Below, in pieces: positions 17,295-26,058 of a DNA stretch of 64,000 nt. This DNA comes from QHXM01 sp032160705. Lineage in GTDB: Bacteria > Acidobacteriota > Blastocatellia > Pyrinomonadales > Pyrinomonadaceae. Position 1 is the first letter of the stretch, and the number at the start of each line of letters is the position of its first letter. The stretch covers positions 62,001-126,000 of the forward strand of contig JAVHVE010000073.1 in assembly GCA_032160705.1 (NCBI GenBank). Reading direction: 5' to 3'. Under the pieces are notes generated by a model. That model saw only the letters and a program-made list of their open reading frames with translations, did not search any database and had not been told where the DNA came from. The position numbers were made by a program, and so were the translations under genes.

Positions 17295-17515
17295 CATCTC
17301 GGTTCAACCGCACATTTGATGATGCCGTCTAATACTTCATCAACGTCTGTTGACTTTCTAATCCGCTTGAGATACAACGCCTCAGGTAAATACAACAAAA
17401 CATTTCTGCAATTACTACCGCAGAACTACCAAGGCCACTTCCCAGCAAAGAGTGTCCCACTTCAACATTCACCCGACACCGTAAATAGTACGGCTATCCA
17501 GAGAGGATGCATATC

Positions 17516-17740
17516 ATGTCCATTGCACGTATAACGGAAATAAGTTCCACCTCAGAGAAGAGTTTCGAGGATGCAATCCAAAGCGGCGTCACGCGCGCGA
17601 CAGAAACGCTGCGCAATGTCCGTAGCGCATGGGTCAAAGAACAGCAGATCAGAATTAATCAGGGAAGAATCACCGAGTATCAGGTTAATTTAATGATTAC
17701 TTTCGTCCTTGAAGAAGGCGATCAGGAGGATGTCGCGTAA
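17516..17740 (+). CDS. Dodecin family flavin-binding protein
   Basis: A 74-residue protein (from the ATG at 17516, with AGAGAGG nine bases upstream) that matches dodecins across its length: ARITEISSTSEKSFEDAIQSGV, ATETLRNVRSAWVKEQQIRI and ITEYQVNLMITFVLEE. Dodecins assemble as dodecamers that store flavins; the conserved Trp in SAWVKEQ stacks on the flavin ring. An ATG three codons earlier is possible but less well placed. Confidence 0.9.
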   Translation: MSIARITEISSTSEKSFEDAIQSGVTRATETLRNVRSAWVKEQQIRINQGRITEYQVNLMITFVLEEGDQEDVA

Positions 17741-17870
17741 ACTACGTTGACGCAATACAACGAGCGCGCAAAATGCGGGTCAACCGGGGGACTGATAACC
17801 AGGGAGAACCGGCAACTCTGAAGATTATCGTCCAGGCTTTAAGTTGTAGGGCAAGACTGGAGTTGGAAAA

Positions 17871-18446
17871 ATGTACTGTCCAAAATGCGGCGCGCAAAAT
17901 ATAGAGGATGCTAAGTTCTGTCGCGGTTGCGGTGCGGACATTGGCCTCGTCTCGCAGGCTATGACCGGGCATCTGCCGGAAAAACGCGCTGTCGGGTACG
18001 ACGCGGAAGGCCAGCCTTATGATGATGGCGGGCGACGCATCCGCCGACGCAGAGAACCTCCGAGACTCGATAAAGCCATTACTAATGTTTTCACAGGAGT
18101 CGGCTTCATAATCGTCGCCCTGTCCGTCTTCTTGTTTGCTCCTGCGGGCAGGCTCTGGTGGTTCTGGATGCTGATTCCTGCGTTCACCACGCTGGGCGGC
18201 GGCATCGCAGAGTATGTGCGGTTCAAGCAGAGCAGGGGCGAGGAAGTAAAGCTGCCTGGAATCGAATCCAAGCCATCCTTTCAGGCGCAGCCAGCGCGTG
18301 TGAGCGCGTTGCCGCCACGCAATACTTCAGAACTCGTTCCGCCACCGAGCGTCACCGAAGGCACGACGCGGCATCTTGATCTCAGCACAGAAGCGCCCAC
18401 ACGACACATCGGAATGCCCGTCGAAAAACCTGCGAAAGATTCCTGA
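17871..18446 (+). CDS. Zinc-ribbon membrane protein of unknown function
   Basis: A 191-residue protein. It begins with a zinc ribbon (MYCPKCGAQNIEDAKFCRGCG, two CxxC pairs), then a basic segment (GGRRIRRRREPPRLD) and two membrane helices (NVFTGVGFIIVALSVFLFAPAG and LWWFWMLIPAFTTLGGGIAEYV). The C-terminal 80 residues are Pro/Thr-rich and probably disordered. The window holds four such zinc-ribbon proteins, three with membrane segments; none has a known function. Confidence 0.75.
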   Translation: MYCPKCGAQNIEDAKFCRGCGADIGLVSQAMTGHLPEKRAVGYDAEGQPYDDGGRRIRRRREPPRLDKAITNVFTGVGFIIVALSVFLFAPAGRLWWFWMLIPAFTTLGGGIAEYVRFKQSRGEEVKLPGIESKPSFQAQPARVSALPPRNTSELVPPPSVTEGTTRHLDLSTEAPTRHIGMPVEKPAKDS

Positions 18447-18578
18447 TCGTTTGGTTTTGCGCTCGCCCATCCATCTCCAAAGGGGCGCTCCTTGCGCGTC
18501 TCATAGTGCCTCTGTATAGTCTCTAAAAATCATCGTCGGCTCAAATTTTCATGATCCATTCTGTTAAGGAGACTTCGT

Positions 18579-19526
18579 ATGCCGCAGCGACCCAAGATTG
18601 CAAATGATATGTTGGAATTGATCGGTTACACACCCCTGGTGCGTTTGAATCGCATCCCGTACCCGAACTCTGCGGAGCTAATCGCCAAGCTCGAATCGCA
18701 GAACCCGATGGACTCCGTCAAAGATCGCATCGGCGCGGCCATGATTAAGGCTGCCGAGCGCGACCATCTCATCACGCCGGGCGAGACTGTCTTAATCGAG
18801 CCGACCTCCGGCAACACTGGAATTGCGCTCGCGTTCGCTGCCGCGGTGATGGGCTATAAACTGATTGTGACGATGCCCGATACGGTCACGGTGGAGCGCC
18901 GCAGAGTGCTGACCGCACTCGGCGCGGAAGTTGTTCTGACGCCGGGGACGGAAGGCATGAAGGGAGCGATGAAGCAAGCAGCGGAGATTTCAGAAACGAC
19001 GCCGCATAGCTGGACGCCCAGCCAGTTTGATAATCCGGCAAACCCGGAAGTTCATCGCCTGACGACTGCCGAAGAGATTCTGGAAGACACCGATGGACGG
19101 ATTGACGCTTTCGTCGCGGGCGTCGGCACAGGCGGAACCGTTGCGGGCGTCGGCCAGGTCTTGAAAGAGCGCGTCGGGCAGCATGTGCAGGTGATTGCCG
19201 TTGAGCCAGCGTCATCGCCTGTGCTATCGGGCGGCGAGCCGGGGCCGAATAAGATTCAGGGCATCGGGGCAGGCTTTGTGCCGGGCAATTATGATCCGTC
19301 GGTCGTTGACCGCGTCATGCAGGCAGACTACACGGCTTCTCTGGAGATGGCTCGTCGCCTGGCGCGTGAAGAAGGGATTTTCTGCGGCATCTCTTCGGGC
19401 GCAATCACCTGGGTAGCGCGCGAAGTCGCCAAAGAGTTGGGAGAGGGAAAGCGCGTCGTCTCCATCATCTGCGACTTCGGCGAGCGTTACCTCTCGCATG
19501 AGCTGTTTGAAACGACCGCGCAGTAG
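18579..19526 (+). CDS. cysK: Cysteine synthase A
   Basis: PLP enzyme that makes L-cysteine from O-acetylserine and sulfide; 315 residues, the normal length. Lys48 in QNPMDSVKDRIG is the cofactor lysine, TSGNTGIALA binds the substrate, GVGTGGTVAGVG holds the PLP phosphate and GIGAGFVPGNYD is the conserved late motif. AAGGAG lies eight bases before the ATG. The AroDE fusion gene follows after a hairpin repeat; no cysE is in the window. Confidence 0.95.
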   Translation: MPQRPKIANDMLELIGYTPLVRLNRIPYPNSAELIAKLESQNPMDSVKDRIGAAMIKAAERDHLITPGETVLIEPTSGNTGIALAFAAAVMGYKLIVTMPDTVTVERRRVLTALGAEVVLTPGTEGMKGAMKQAAEISETTPHSWTPSQFDNPANPEVHRLTTAEEILEDTDGRIDAFVAGVGTGGTVAGVGQVLKERVGQHVQVIAVEPASSPVLSGGEPGPNKIQGIGAGFVPGNYDPSVVDRVMQADYTASLEMARRLAREEGIFCGISSGAITWVAREVAKELGEGKRVVSIICDFGERYLSHELFETTAQ

Positions 19527-19545
19527 CAGGCAAGGATGAAGAAGA

Positions 19546-19621
19546 TTGTAGGGGCAGGGCTTGTCCCTGCCCGCTTTTATTTGCAGAGAGCTGCGGGCAG
19601 GGACAAGCCCTGCCCCTACAA
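19546..19621. repeat. 29-bp perfect inverted repeat (GGGGCAGGGCTTGTCCCTGCCC)
   Basis: Arms at 19546-19574 and 19593-19621 are perfectly complementary over 29 bases, with an 18-base spacer. Each arm contains GGGCAGGG followed by CCCTGCCC. It separates cysK from the aroDE gene. The first codons of the longer aroDE frame come from this repeat. Confidence 0.85.
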
Positions 19622-19629
19622 GTTTTTCC

Positions 19630-21180
19630 ATGAACGAGATGAATAACGGACGCATCTGCGTTCCTGTCTGCGAGAATCAGGCTATCGAATTGCGTCAGGC
19701 TATGACGAGCGCAGGCGAAGTGGCCGACTTGATAGAGCTTCGCCTGGACTATTTGCAGGGCGACGAACTGTTCAAAGCTTTGCGTAACCTGCCTGCGCTA
19801 ATCAGTGCGAGCGAGCGACCCGTGATCGTGACCCTGCGCCCAGCCGAACAGGGTGGGCAGCGCGAGATGGATAACCTGACCCGGATCATCTTCTGGGTCG
19901 AGCACTTTCTCTACGGCAAACCGCACGTTGACTTCGCCGACATCGAATTAGACCTCGCGCTGCTCTTCAGGCAGAGAGAAAAAGAAGAAGGTCGAGACCT
20001 CTTAAATTGGAATCGCGTCATTTGCTCGCACCATGATTTCACGGGCGTCCCCTCAGAGCTGGAGAAGATTTATGAACAGATGGCGGCCACGCCCGCACGC
20101 ATCTTGAAGATTGCTGTGCAGGCTAACGAGATAACCGATTGCCTCCCGGTCTTTCATCTGCTCGAACGCGCGCGCCGCAAGGGACGCGAGATGATCGCTG
20201 TCGCGATGGGCAATGCCGGAATCGCTACACGCATTCTTGCGCCGTCGCGCGGCGCGTTTCTGACTTATGGCTCACTCGATAATGCACAAAGCAGCGCGCC
20301 CGGACAGATTACTGCGGCGGAATTGCGCGAGCTTTACAATGTAGACAAGCTGAATCCTCAGACGGAGATTATGGGGCTGGTTAGCTCATCCGTTTCTTAC
20401 TCTCTGTCGCCATACCTGCACAACGCGGCGTTCAAGGCGCTTGATGTAAACGCCGTCTACATTCCGTTTGAAGTCCGGGATGCGGCTGATTTCATCCGGC
20501 GCATGGCACACCCGCGAACGCGCGAGTTGAAATGGAAGCTGCGGGGCTTAAGCGTCACGATGCCGCACAAAAGCGCCATCATGGAGCACCTGGACTGGAT
20601 CGAGCGGTCTGCGAGTGAGATCGGCGCAGTCAATACAATCGTGGTCGAAGGTGACGAGCTTCGCGGCTACAACACCGATGCTGCGGGGTTGATACAGCCT
20701 TTGCGCGAAAAGGGCGTGAGCTTGCGCGAGGCGCGTTGCGCCGTTATCGGCGCGGGCGGCGCGGCGCGCAGTGCGCTCTGGGGTTTAGGGCGTGAAGGCG
20801 CGCGTGTGACCCTCTTCGCGCGCGACGTTGAGAAGGCAAAGCCAGTCGCGGAAAAATTCGGAGCTGATTGCATGTTGCTTGCTGATACGTCTTTCGATGG
20901 GTTTGATCTGGTTATCAATGCCACTCCGCTCGGAACACGCGGCGAGAGAGAAGACCAGACGCCCGCGCTCAGTAGTCAGCTTCGCGGCGCGCGTCTCGCT
21001 TACGATCTTGTTTACAATCCACCGGAAACGCGTTTTCTGCGCGAAGCGCGCGAAGCCGGTTGTGATAGTTTCGGCGGGCTTCAGATGCTCGTCGCGCAGG
21101 CCGCCGAGCAGTTTCGGCTCTGGACAGGAAAGCCCGCGCCACTCGACGTGATGATGGCAGCAGCGTTAAGAAAACTCTAA
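19630..21180 (+). CDS. aroDE: Bifunctional 3-dehydroquinate dehydratase (type I)/shikimate dehydrogenase
   Basis: Fusion of two consecutive shikimate-pathway enzymes, 516 residues from ATG 19630. The N-terminal half is a type I dehydroquinase: ELRLDYL, VIVTLRP, the general base in ICSHHDF (His135) and the Schiff-base lysine in ILKIAVQ (Lys160). The C-terminal half is AroE: SYSLSPYLHNAAF, SVTMPHKSAIMEHLD, GAVNTIV, YNTDAAG, a Rossmann GAGGAARSALWGLG and FGGLQMLVAQAAEQF. The two steps lead from 3-dehydroquinate to shikimate. The fusion order is that of the plant enzyme. Codons from 19561 to 19629 translate the preceding repeat and are left out. Confidence 0.93.
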   Translation: MNEMNNGRICVPVCENQAIELRQAMTSAGEVADLIELRLDYLQGDELFKALRNLPALISASERPVIVTLRPAEQGGQREMDNLTRIIFWVEHFLYGKPHVDFADIELDLALLFRQREKEEGRDLLNWNRVICSHHDFTGVPSELEKIYEQMAATPARILKIAVQANEITDCLPVFHLLERARRKGREMIAVAMGNAGIATRILAPSRGAFLTYGSLDNAQSSAPGQITAAELRELYNVDKLNPQTEIMGLVSSSVSYSLSPYLHNAAFKALDVNAVYIPFEVRDAADFIRRMAHPRTRELKWKLRGLSVTMPHKSAIMEHLDWIERSASEIGAVNTIVVEGDELRGYNTDAAGLIQPLREKGVSLREARCAVIGAGGAARSALWGLGREGARVTLFARDVEKAKPVAEKFGADCMLLADTSFDGFDLVINATPLGTRGEREDQTPALSSQLRGARLAYDLVYNPPETRFLREAREAGCDSFGGLQMLVAQAAEQFRLWTGKPAPLDVMMAAALRKL

Positions 21181-21252
21181 AAGCAGATGTCAGATGTTAG
21201 ATGCTAGAAAAAAACTGACATCCAGCATCTGGCATCCAGCATCTGAATTTTT
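21180..21252. repeat. Hairpin repeat, CAGATGTCAGATGTTAGATGC arms
   Basis: AGATGTCAGATGTTAGATGCT is mirrored by GACATCCAGCATCTGGCATC and CAGCATCTG on the right. It fills the space between aroDE and the ThiF-like gene, both plus strand. Confidence 0.75.
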
Positions 21253-22272
21253 ATGATTGAGCGGTACAGCAGACAGATTCTCTTTGACGGGATTGGCGAA
21301 CAGGGGCAGCGGCGTTTGCTCGACTCGCGGGTCGTCATTATCGGCTGCGGCGCATTAGGGACGGCGCAGGCAGAGGCGCTCGCGCGGGCTGGTGTCGGGC
21401 ATTTGCGTTTGGTTGATCGGGATTTCGTCGAAGCCTCGAACCTGCAACGGCAGACGATGTTCACTGAACAGGACGCGCGCGAACGACTGCCGAAAGCTGT
21501 TGCCTGCGCGAATCATCTGGCAGAGATTAATTCGGAAGTAGAGACGCAAATCGAAATCGCAGACGTGAACCACTCGAACGTCGAGCGGCTCATCCGGGAC
21601 TGTGATGTCGTGCTCGACGGCACGGATAATTTTGCGACGCGGTATCTCATCAACGATGCCTGCGTCAAGCATAAAATCAACTGGGTCTACGGAGCGGCTG
21701 TCGGTTCTTACGGCGTGACGATGACCATCCGCCCGCACGCGAGCCCCTGCCTGCGCTGCATCTTTGAAGAAGCGCCACCGGCGGCGAGCGCGCCGACGTG
21801 CGACACGGCGGGCGTCATCATGCCGATCATTTCAATTGTTGCCGCCGTCCAGGTCAGCGAGGCTTTGAAGCTGCTCACCGGACAGCCGGAGAGGTTGCAT
21901 GGCTCTCTGATGCAGTTTGATGTGTGGCGCAACGATTGGCGGCGAATTACTTTAAGTGTGCCTGCGCCTGAGTGTCAGACTTGCGGGCTTGGCAGGTACG
22001 AAATGCTCGAAGCCGAAGCAAATGATTTCGCCGTGTCGCTTTGCGGGCGAGACGCGGTGCAGGTCAACCCGCGTCGTTCGGTGCAGGTTGATTTGCCCGC
22101 GCTCGCCGAACGTCTGCGCGCGGCGGGCGAGGTGCAGCTTAATCCTTACCTCGTGCGACTGCACTTGAGCGAGTACGAATTGACCGTGTTTCAGGATGCG
22201 CGCGCGATTATTCGCGGGACGGACGACGTGCCGACGGCGCGCAGCCTGTACGCGAAGTATGTTGGCAATTAA
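21253..22272 (+). CDS. ThiF/MoeB/HesA-family adenylyltransferase (E1-like)
   Basis: A 339-residue E1-like enzyme that would adenylate the C-terminal glycine of a ubiquitin-like sulfur carrier such as MoaD or ThiS. It opens with ERYSRQILFDGIGEQGQ, has the nucleotide loop VVIIGCGALGTAQAEALARAGVG, DRDFVEASNLQRQ, DGTDNFATRYLIND, and a candidate catalytic Cys in TCDTAGVIMP. Zinc ligands are CLRC and CQTC. The last 100 residues are an extension found in MoeB/ThiF-like proteins that lacks a rhodanese domain. No carrier protein is adjacent, so whether it serves thiamine or molybdopterin synthesis cannot be decided. Confidence 0.85.
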   Translation: MIERYSRQILFDGIGEQGQRRLLDSRVVIIGCGALGTAQAEALARAGVGHLRLVDRDFVEASNLQRQTMFTEQDARERLPKAVACANHLAEINSEVETQIEIADVNHSNVERLIRDCDVVLDGTDNFATRYLINDACVKHKINWVYGAAVGSYGVTMTIRPHASPCLRCIFEEAPPAASAPTCDTAGVIMPIISIVAAVQVSEALKLLTGQPERLHGSLMQFDVWRNDWRRITLSVPAPECQTCGLGRYEMLEAEANDFAVSLCGRDAVQVNPRRSVQVDLPALAERLRAAGEVQLNPYLVRLHLSEYELTVFQDARAIIRGTDDVPTARSLYAKYVGN

Positions 22273-22419
22273 TCAAGAGGGAAACTGAAGCGGCTCGTTT
22301 CGCATAGGATAGCTTTTCAGGTTATATTCGCTTCCGTGCGCGCTTGAAATTCCGTTCGCTGAAACTTTTCTTGACTTCAATCCGGGTAAACCATTTTCCT
22401 GATGACAAATCAAACTTTC

Positions 22420-24636
22420 ATGAAACGCATTATCAAATCTCTGACCTTGCTCGTTGTGCTGACCTGCTTCGCCGTGCCGGTCTGGAGCGGTGAGCCGATT
22501 ATCTGGGAAACGAGTTCCAGGGCGGAACTTTTACGGGGCGAAGCGCGCGGCGTTTCCATCACCGATACGGGTGTTCTCATGCTCGCGCCACGCTTGACGC
22601 AACTATTCAATACGGATCAGCCTTACATCTGGTCGAGCGTGGTAGACGGCGCGGGGAATATCTATCTCGGCACGGGACACGATGGGCGTCTCTATCGCAT
22701 CACTGCTGACGGGCGCGGGTCGCTCCTCTACGATGCGGCGGAATTAGACGTGACGGCGCTGGCCATCAGCCGCGACGGCACTCTGTATGCCGGAACGTCG
22801 CCCGACGGAAAAGTCTATCGCATCACTGCTGACGGTAAAGCGGAAGTCTATTTCGATCCGCCGGACAAATATGTCTGGTCGCTGGCGGTTTTACCTGACG
22901 GACAGCTTGCCGTTGGAACGGGCGATAATGGGAAGCTCTATCGCGTCGGCGCGGCTAATGCCAAGCCTGAAAGCTCTCTGCTAATAGACACCAACGAGAC
23001 GCACGTTATTTCTCTGGCCGTTGATGCGAAGGGGCAGTTGATTGCGGGCACAGACCCGGGCGGGCTCGTCCTCAGAATCTCGCCGGAAGGCAAGGCCTTC
23101 GCTCTTTACGACGCGCCGCTCAGAGAGATTCACGCGCTCGCGCCCGCCGCCGATGGCTCAATCTATGCGCTGGCGATTAGCGATGCTGCTTCATCACAGC
23201 GCGGCGGTAGCACTCCGGTTTCAACGACCTCAACGGATTCTTCCGGCGGGCAGGGAAGCGCGACCGTCACCATCACTTCGATTGATGAGAGCGGCGTACA
23301 GCTCCAGGCGCAGCAGGCAGGTGGGCGCAACCGCAACGAACTCGCGAACGCACGCAGCGCAGTCCTGCGCATTCAGCCTGACGGTGGCACGGATTTGTTG
23401 TGGAGCAGCACTTCTGTGACAGCTTTCAGTGTTGCAGCCGCTCAGCAAGGCGGCGTCCTGATTGGCACAGCAGAAAAAGGGCGTATCTATTCCGTCACCA
23501 ACGACGGGCGCGACACGCTGCTCCTGCAATCCACTGAAGGCCAAATCTCCACGTTCGCCGCGCGTGGCGGCGAGATGTTCGCCGCTTCAAGCAATCAGGG
23601 CAAACTTTTTCGCTTCGGCTCGGAGATGATTGGCGAGGGCACGTATGAATCGCCCGTACGCGATGCCAAGCTGGTGGCTTCGTGGGGACGTATCTGGTGG
23701 CGTGGTCGCGGCAGCGTTGAGTTGCAGACGCGAACGGGTAACAGCGAGCGGCCTGACACGACCTGGAGCGAATGGAGTGCGCCTTATCGTGACCCTGCGG
23801 GAGCGCAGATCACCAGCCCTCGCGCACGTTTCATACAGTGGCGCGCAGTTCTGAAAACACTTTCAGTCACAGGCGGCGCGGGCAGTAGCGAGACGCGCAT
23901 GGAGGATGTCAGCCTCGCGTACCTGCCGCGCAATGTCGCGCCGGAAGTGCTGAGCATCACGGCTCTACCCGTCGGTGTCGGCTTGCAGTCAATTGTGCAG
24001 CTTCAGGCCGATCCGAATATAGAATCCTCCGGGCTTGACCCAAGTGTCTTCGGCGCAGTCGCGCAAGTTCCGCCCAGACGGCTCTACCAACGCGGGGCGC
24101 GCTCTCTGCAATGGCAGGCGGAAGATCGCAACAATGATACGCTCGAATACAGCATCTACTATCGCTCGCTAAACGAAAGCTCTTTTCGTCTCTTAAAAGA
24201 AAAGCTGCGCGACAACTTTTTCACTGTGGATGGAGCGGCGCTGGCCGACGGTCGTTACATTTTCCGGGTCGTTGCCACGGACGCGCCGGATAATCCCGGC
24301 GGGCAAGCGTTGACTGGCGAGCGCACGAGTGAGCCCGTTGATGTGGACAATACGCCGCCCGTCGTGCGCGCGATTGGCGAGGCACAGGTGACGGCTGACC
24401 GCGTCCGCATCGTGTTTGAAGTCGAGGACATCATGGGCATGGTCAGACGTGCCGATGCCAGTTTTGACGGAACGCCGTGGCGTTCGGCCTACCCGGACGA
24501 TGGGATCGCAGACAGCGCACGCGAGCGTTATTCGCTCGATCTCCCAATCACCGGAACTGGCGAACACACTATCTCTCTGCGCGCCTTCGACATGAGCGGA
24601 AACATCGGCAGCATTAGACTCAGTGTCCGACGATAA
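22420..24636 (+). CDS. Exported beta-propeller protein
   Basis: A 738-residue protein with a signal peptide (MKRIIKSLTLLVVLTCFAVPVWS, start at 22420 rather than the ATG at 22402). Residues 60-400 contain repeated blades of the pattern GxLYRITADGKA....D....VTALAISxDGTLYAGT, typical of a periplasmic beta-propeller. A Ser/Thr/Gln-rich insertion interrupts it near residue 270. The rest looks like two immunoglobulin-like domains (YIFRVVATDAPDNPGG.., HTISLRAFDMSGNIGS). Such proteins usually bind a partner or sugar; no function can be assigned. Confidence 0.75.
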   Translation: MKRIIKSLTLLVVLTCFAVPVWSGEPIIWETSSRAELLRGEARGVSITDTGVLMLAPRLTQLFNTDQPYIWSSVVDGAGNIYLGTGHDGRLYRITADGRGSLLYDAAELDVTALAISRDGTLYAGTSPDGKVYRITADGKAEVYFDPPDKYVWSLAVLPDGQLAVGTGDNGKLYRVGAANAKPESSLLIDTNETHVISLAVDAKGQLIAGTDPGGLVLRISPEGKAFALYDAPLREIHALAPAADGSIYALAISDAASSQRGGSTPVSTTSTDSSGGQGSATVTITSIDESGVQLQAQQAGGRNRNELANARSAVLRIQPDGGTDLLWSSTSVTAFSVAAAQQGGVLIGTAEKGRIYSVTNDGRDTLLLQSTEGQISTFAARGGEMFAASSNQGKLFRFGSEMIGEGTYESPVRDAKLVASWGRIWWRGRGSVELQTRTGNSERPDTTWSEWSAPYRDPAGAQITSPRARFIQWRAVLKTLSVTGGAGSSETRMEDVSLAYLPRNVAPEVLSITALPVGVGLQSIVQLQADPNIESSGLDPSVFGAVAQVPPRRLYQRGARSLQWQAEDRNNDTLEYSIYYRSLNESSFRLLKEKLRDNFFTVDGAALADGRYIFRVVATDAPDNPGGQALTGERTSEPVDVDNTPPVVRAIGEAQVTADRVRIVFEVEDIMGMVRRADASFDGTPWRSAYPDDGIADSARERYSLDLPITGTGEHTISLRAFDMSGNIGSIRLSVRR

Positions 24637-24710
24637 GGAAGGCAAAAGGAAAAAGGAAAAAGGCAGAAGTGAGACGGAGAATCACTTCTGCCTTTTTCCT
24701 TTTTCCTTAT
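24635..24710. repeat. Hairpin repeat, AAAAGGAAAAAGG arms
   Basis: AAGGAAGGCAAAAGGAAAAAG and its complement enclose a short inner stem, GAAGTGA and TCACTTC, around the core GACGGAGAA (24673-24681). It follows the beta-propeller gene directly. Confidence 0.8.
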
Positions 24711-24910
24711 CCTGCACGATACCGTGCGGGTTTCATCTGAAAGCGTGCGGTGAGTGGGGATAATTGCTAAACTATCGGATGTAAAGAGGGATGGTAAGCC
24801 GCCTGCGGCGCGTGGCATCCATCTTGCTATGGTTTGAAGCGGCGCGTCTCTTCCTTCTCCCTCCCATCCGCGCTCATGTAGAAAGAGGCATGAGGAGGCC
24901 GCACGTAATT

Positions 24911-25087
24911 ATGAAAGACCTGAAAAGAATTTTAATGGCAGTGTTGATGTGCTGCGTTGTTTCTGCCGGCGCATTCGCGCAGAGGCAGGACCCGAAGCCG
25001 CCGCCGCCGAAGGAAGAGCAGCCGAAGGTGAAAGTGCCGGACAAGAAAGACCCTCCTCCGCCGAAGGAGGGTAAAAAAAAGCCTTGA
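24911..25087 (+). CDS. Small exported Pro/Lys-rich protein
   Basis: A 58-residue protein beginning MKDLKRILMAVLMCCVVSAG with a signal peptide ending at AFAQ. The mature part is only about 35 residues, nearly all Pro, Lys, Asp and Glu (PKPPPPKEEQPKVKVPDKK), so it is probably disordered. The upstream frame to 24791 is not credible coding sequence. I do not know its function; it may be a cell-wall-associated peptide or a spurious frame. Confidence 0.45.
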   Translation: MKDLKRILMAVLMCCVVSAGAFAQRQDPKPPPPKEEQPKVKVPDKKDPPPPKEGKKKP

Positions 25088-25138
25088 AGCAGTTGCTCCA
25101 AAGCTTCTCCGTCAATTTTATTGAAAGTGACGAGCCTT

Positions 25139-25187
25139 GATGAAACCCCCGCTCGATAATTATCCAGCGCGGGGTTTCATCGCTTTT
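25139..25187 (+). terminator. Rho-independent terminator
   Basis: GATGAAACCCCCGCT (from 25139) pairs with AGCGCGGGGTTTCATC (to 25181) with one bulge, followed by GCTTTT. It lies between the small Pro/Lys-rich gene and the next gene and covers the 5' part of the longer frame of that next gene. Confidence 0.75.
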
Positions 25188-25211
25188 ACAAGGAGGTTAA
25201 GATTAAAAACC

Positions 25212-25829
25212 ATGCGTTCACGTCGAACAATAATTACTCTGATCTTCACAGTGCTTGCCGTCTCAAGCCTGATATTACCGGAAGGATTGATTTCATCTGC
25301 CAGCGCGCAAGGCAGCGTTGAGCAACGCCTCATCGCGCGGGCGCGGCAAATCACGGGAGACGCTTTCCCGGTTTATGTGAGAACGCCGCGCGGTGCGAAT
25401 GTCTTTGCAAGAATAGCGCCGCGTCCAGAAGTGCTGCGCGCAATTGATAATGGCTTTACAGAGCTTTTCAATATCGCCAGCCGTCACGGATACAGGGCTC
25501 GGCTGGATTACTCTTACTACACAGTCTTCATCGCCCGCGCTGACCGCACTAAAGACAGTAGCGGCGCGTATTCACCGGACATCGCCGTCCCGGCGGGACA
25601 ATATGCCGGGGGCTACTACGATCAGGGTGGCTTCGTCTATGCCGCAGGCATGGTGATGGCCTATAACCCCTGCGCTTTTATCATCGCGGAGCATGAGCGT
25701 GATTTAACGCGCATTTCTAACGTCGTGCGTTATGAAGGCGAGCACATCATCCTCTATCACAACGACCGCTCACTCTATGAGAGAACGAAAGACCATAGCA
25801 CAGGCGGCAGTCATCCGATTCTCCAGTAA
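25212..25829 (+). CDS. Exported protein of unknown function
   Basis: A 205-residue protein with a signal peptide (MRSRRTIITLIFTVLAVSSLILPEGLISSASAQ). AAGGAGGT lies unusually far upstream (about 15 bases), so the start at 25212 is not certain; the upstream frame to 25137 passes through a terminator hairpin. The mature part has the motifs VYVRTPRGANVFARI, NPCAFIIAEHERDLTRISNVVRYEGEHIILYHND, a compact alpha/beta domain with a possible metal site (EHE...YEGEH..LYHND). I do not recognise the family. Confidence 0.6.
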   Translation: MRSRRTIITLIFTVLAVSSLILPEGLISSASAQGSVEQRLIARARQITGDAFPVYVRTPRGANVFARIAPRPEVLRAIDNGFTELFNIASRHGYRARLDYSYYTVFIARADRTKDSSGAYSPDIAVPAGQYAGGYYDQGGFVYAAGMVMAYNPCAFIIAEHERDLTRISNVVRYEGEHIILYHNDRSLYERTKDHSTGGSHPILQ

Positions 25830-25854
25830 GAGAGATTGAAGCGGGCAAGCGAAA

Positions 25855-25884
25855 ACGGCCACCTTGTCCGGTGGCCGTCACATT
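25855..25884 (+). terminator. Rho-independent terminator
   Basis: ACGGCCACC (25855-25863) pairs with GGTGGCCGT (25870-25878) around a TTGTCC loop and is followed by CACATTTT. It separates the exported-protein gene from the tRNA on the opposite strand and could act in both directions. Confidence 0.75.
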
Positions 25885-25892
25885 TTATATCT

Positions 25893-25970
25893 TGGTGCCC
25901 GCTGTAGGACTCGAACCTACGAAACCTCTCGCGTGTGAAGCGAGCGCTCTACCAACTGAGCTAAGCGGGC
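25893..25970 (-). tRNA. tRNA-Val (CAC)
   Basis: On the minus strand the sequence folds into a full cloverleaf: acceptor GCCCGCT paired with AGCGGGC, D arm AGCTCAGTTGGTAGAGC, anticodon stem CTCGC/GCGAG around TTCACAC, giving anticodon CAC for valine codon GUG, and T arm TAGGTTCGAGTCCTA. The CCA end is encoded (complement at 25893-25895). No integrase or attachment-site duplication was seen beside it. Confidence 0.95.
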
Positions 25971-26058
25971 ATTCTCTTATGTAAGGGACGCGAAATCCTA
26001 GCAAGGCCGCTTCATCAGCGTCAAGCTCACTGAGGATGCTCTCCGTTACTCGCTCAAA

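Noticed and set aside
25051..25080. Terminator at the end of the small Pro/Lys gene
   Set aside because: CCCTCCT/AGGAGGG is followed by an A tract, not a T tract, on the coding strand, and is inside the coding sequence.
25893..25970. tRNA as an integration site
   Set aside because: No integrase and no direct repeat of the tRNA end was found on either side.
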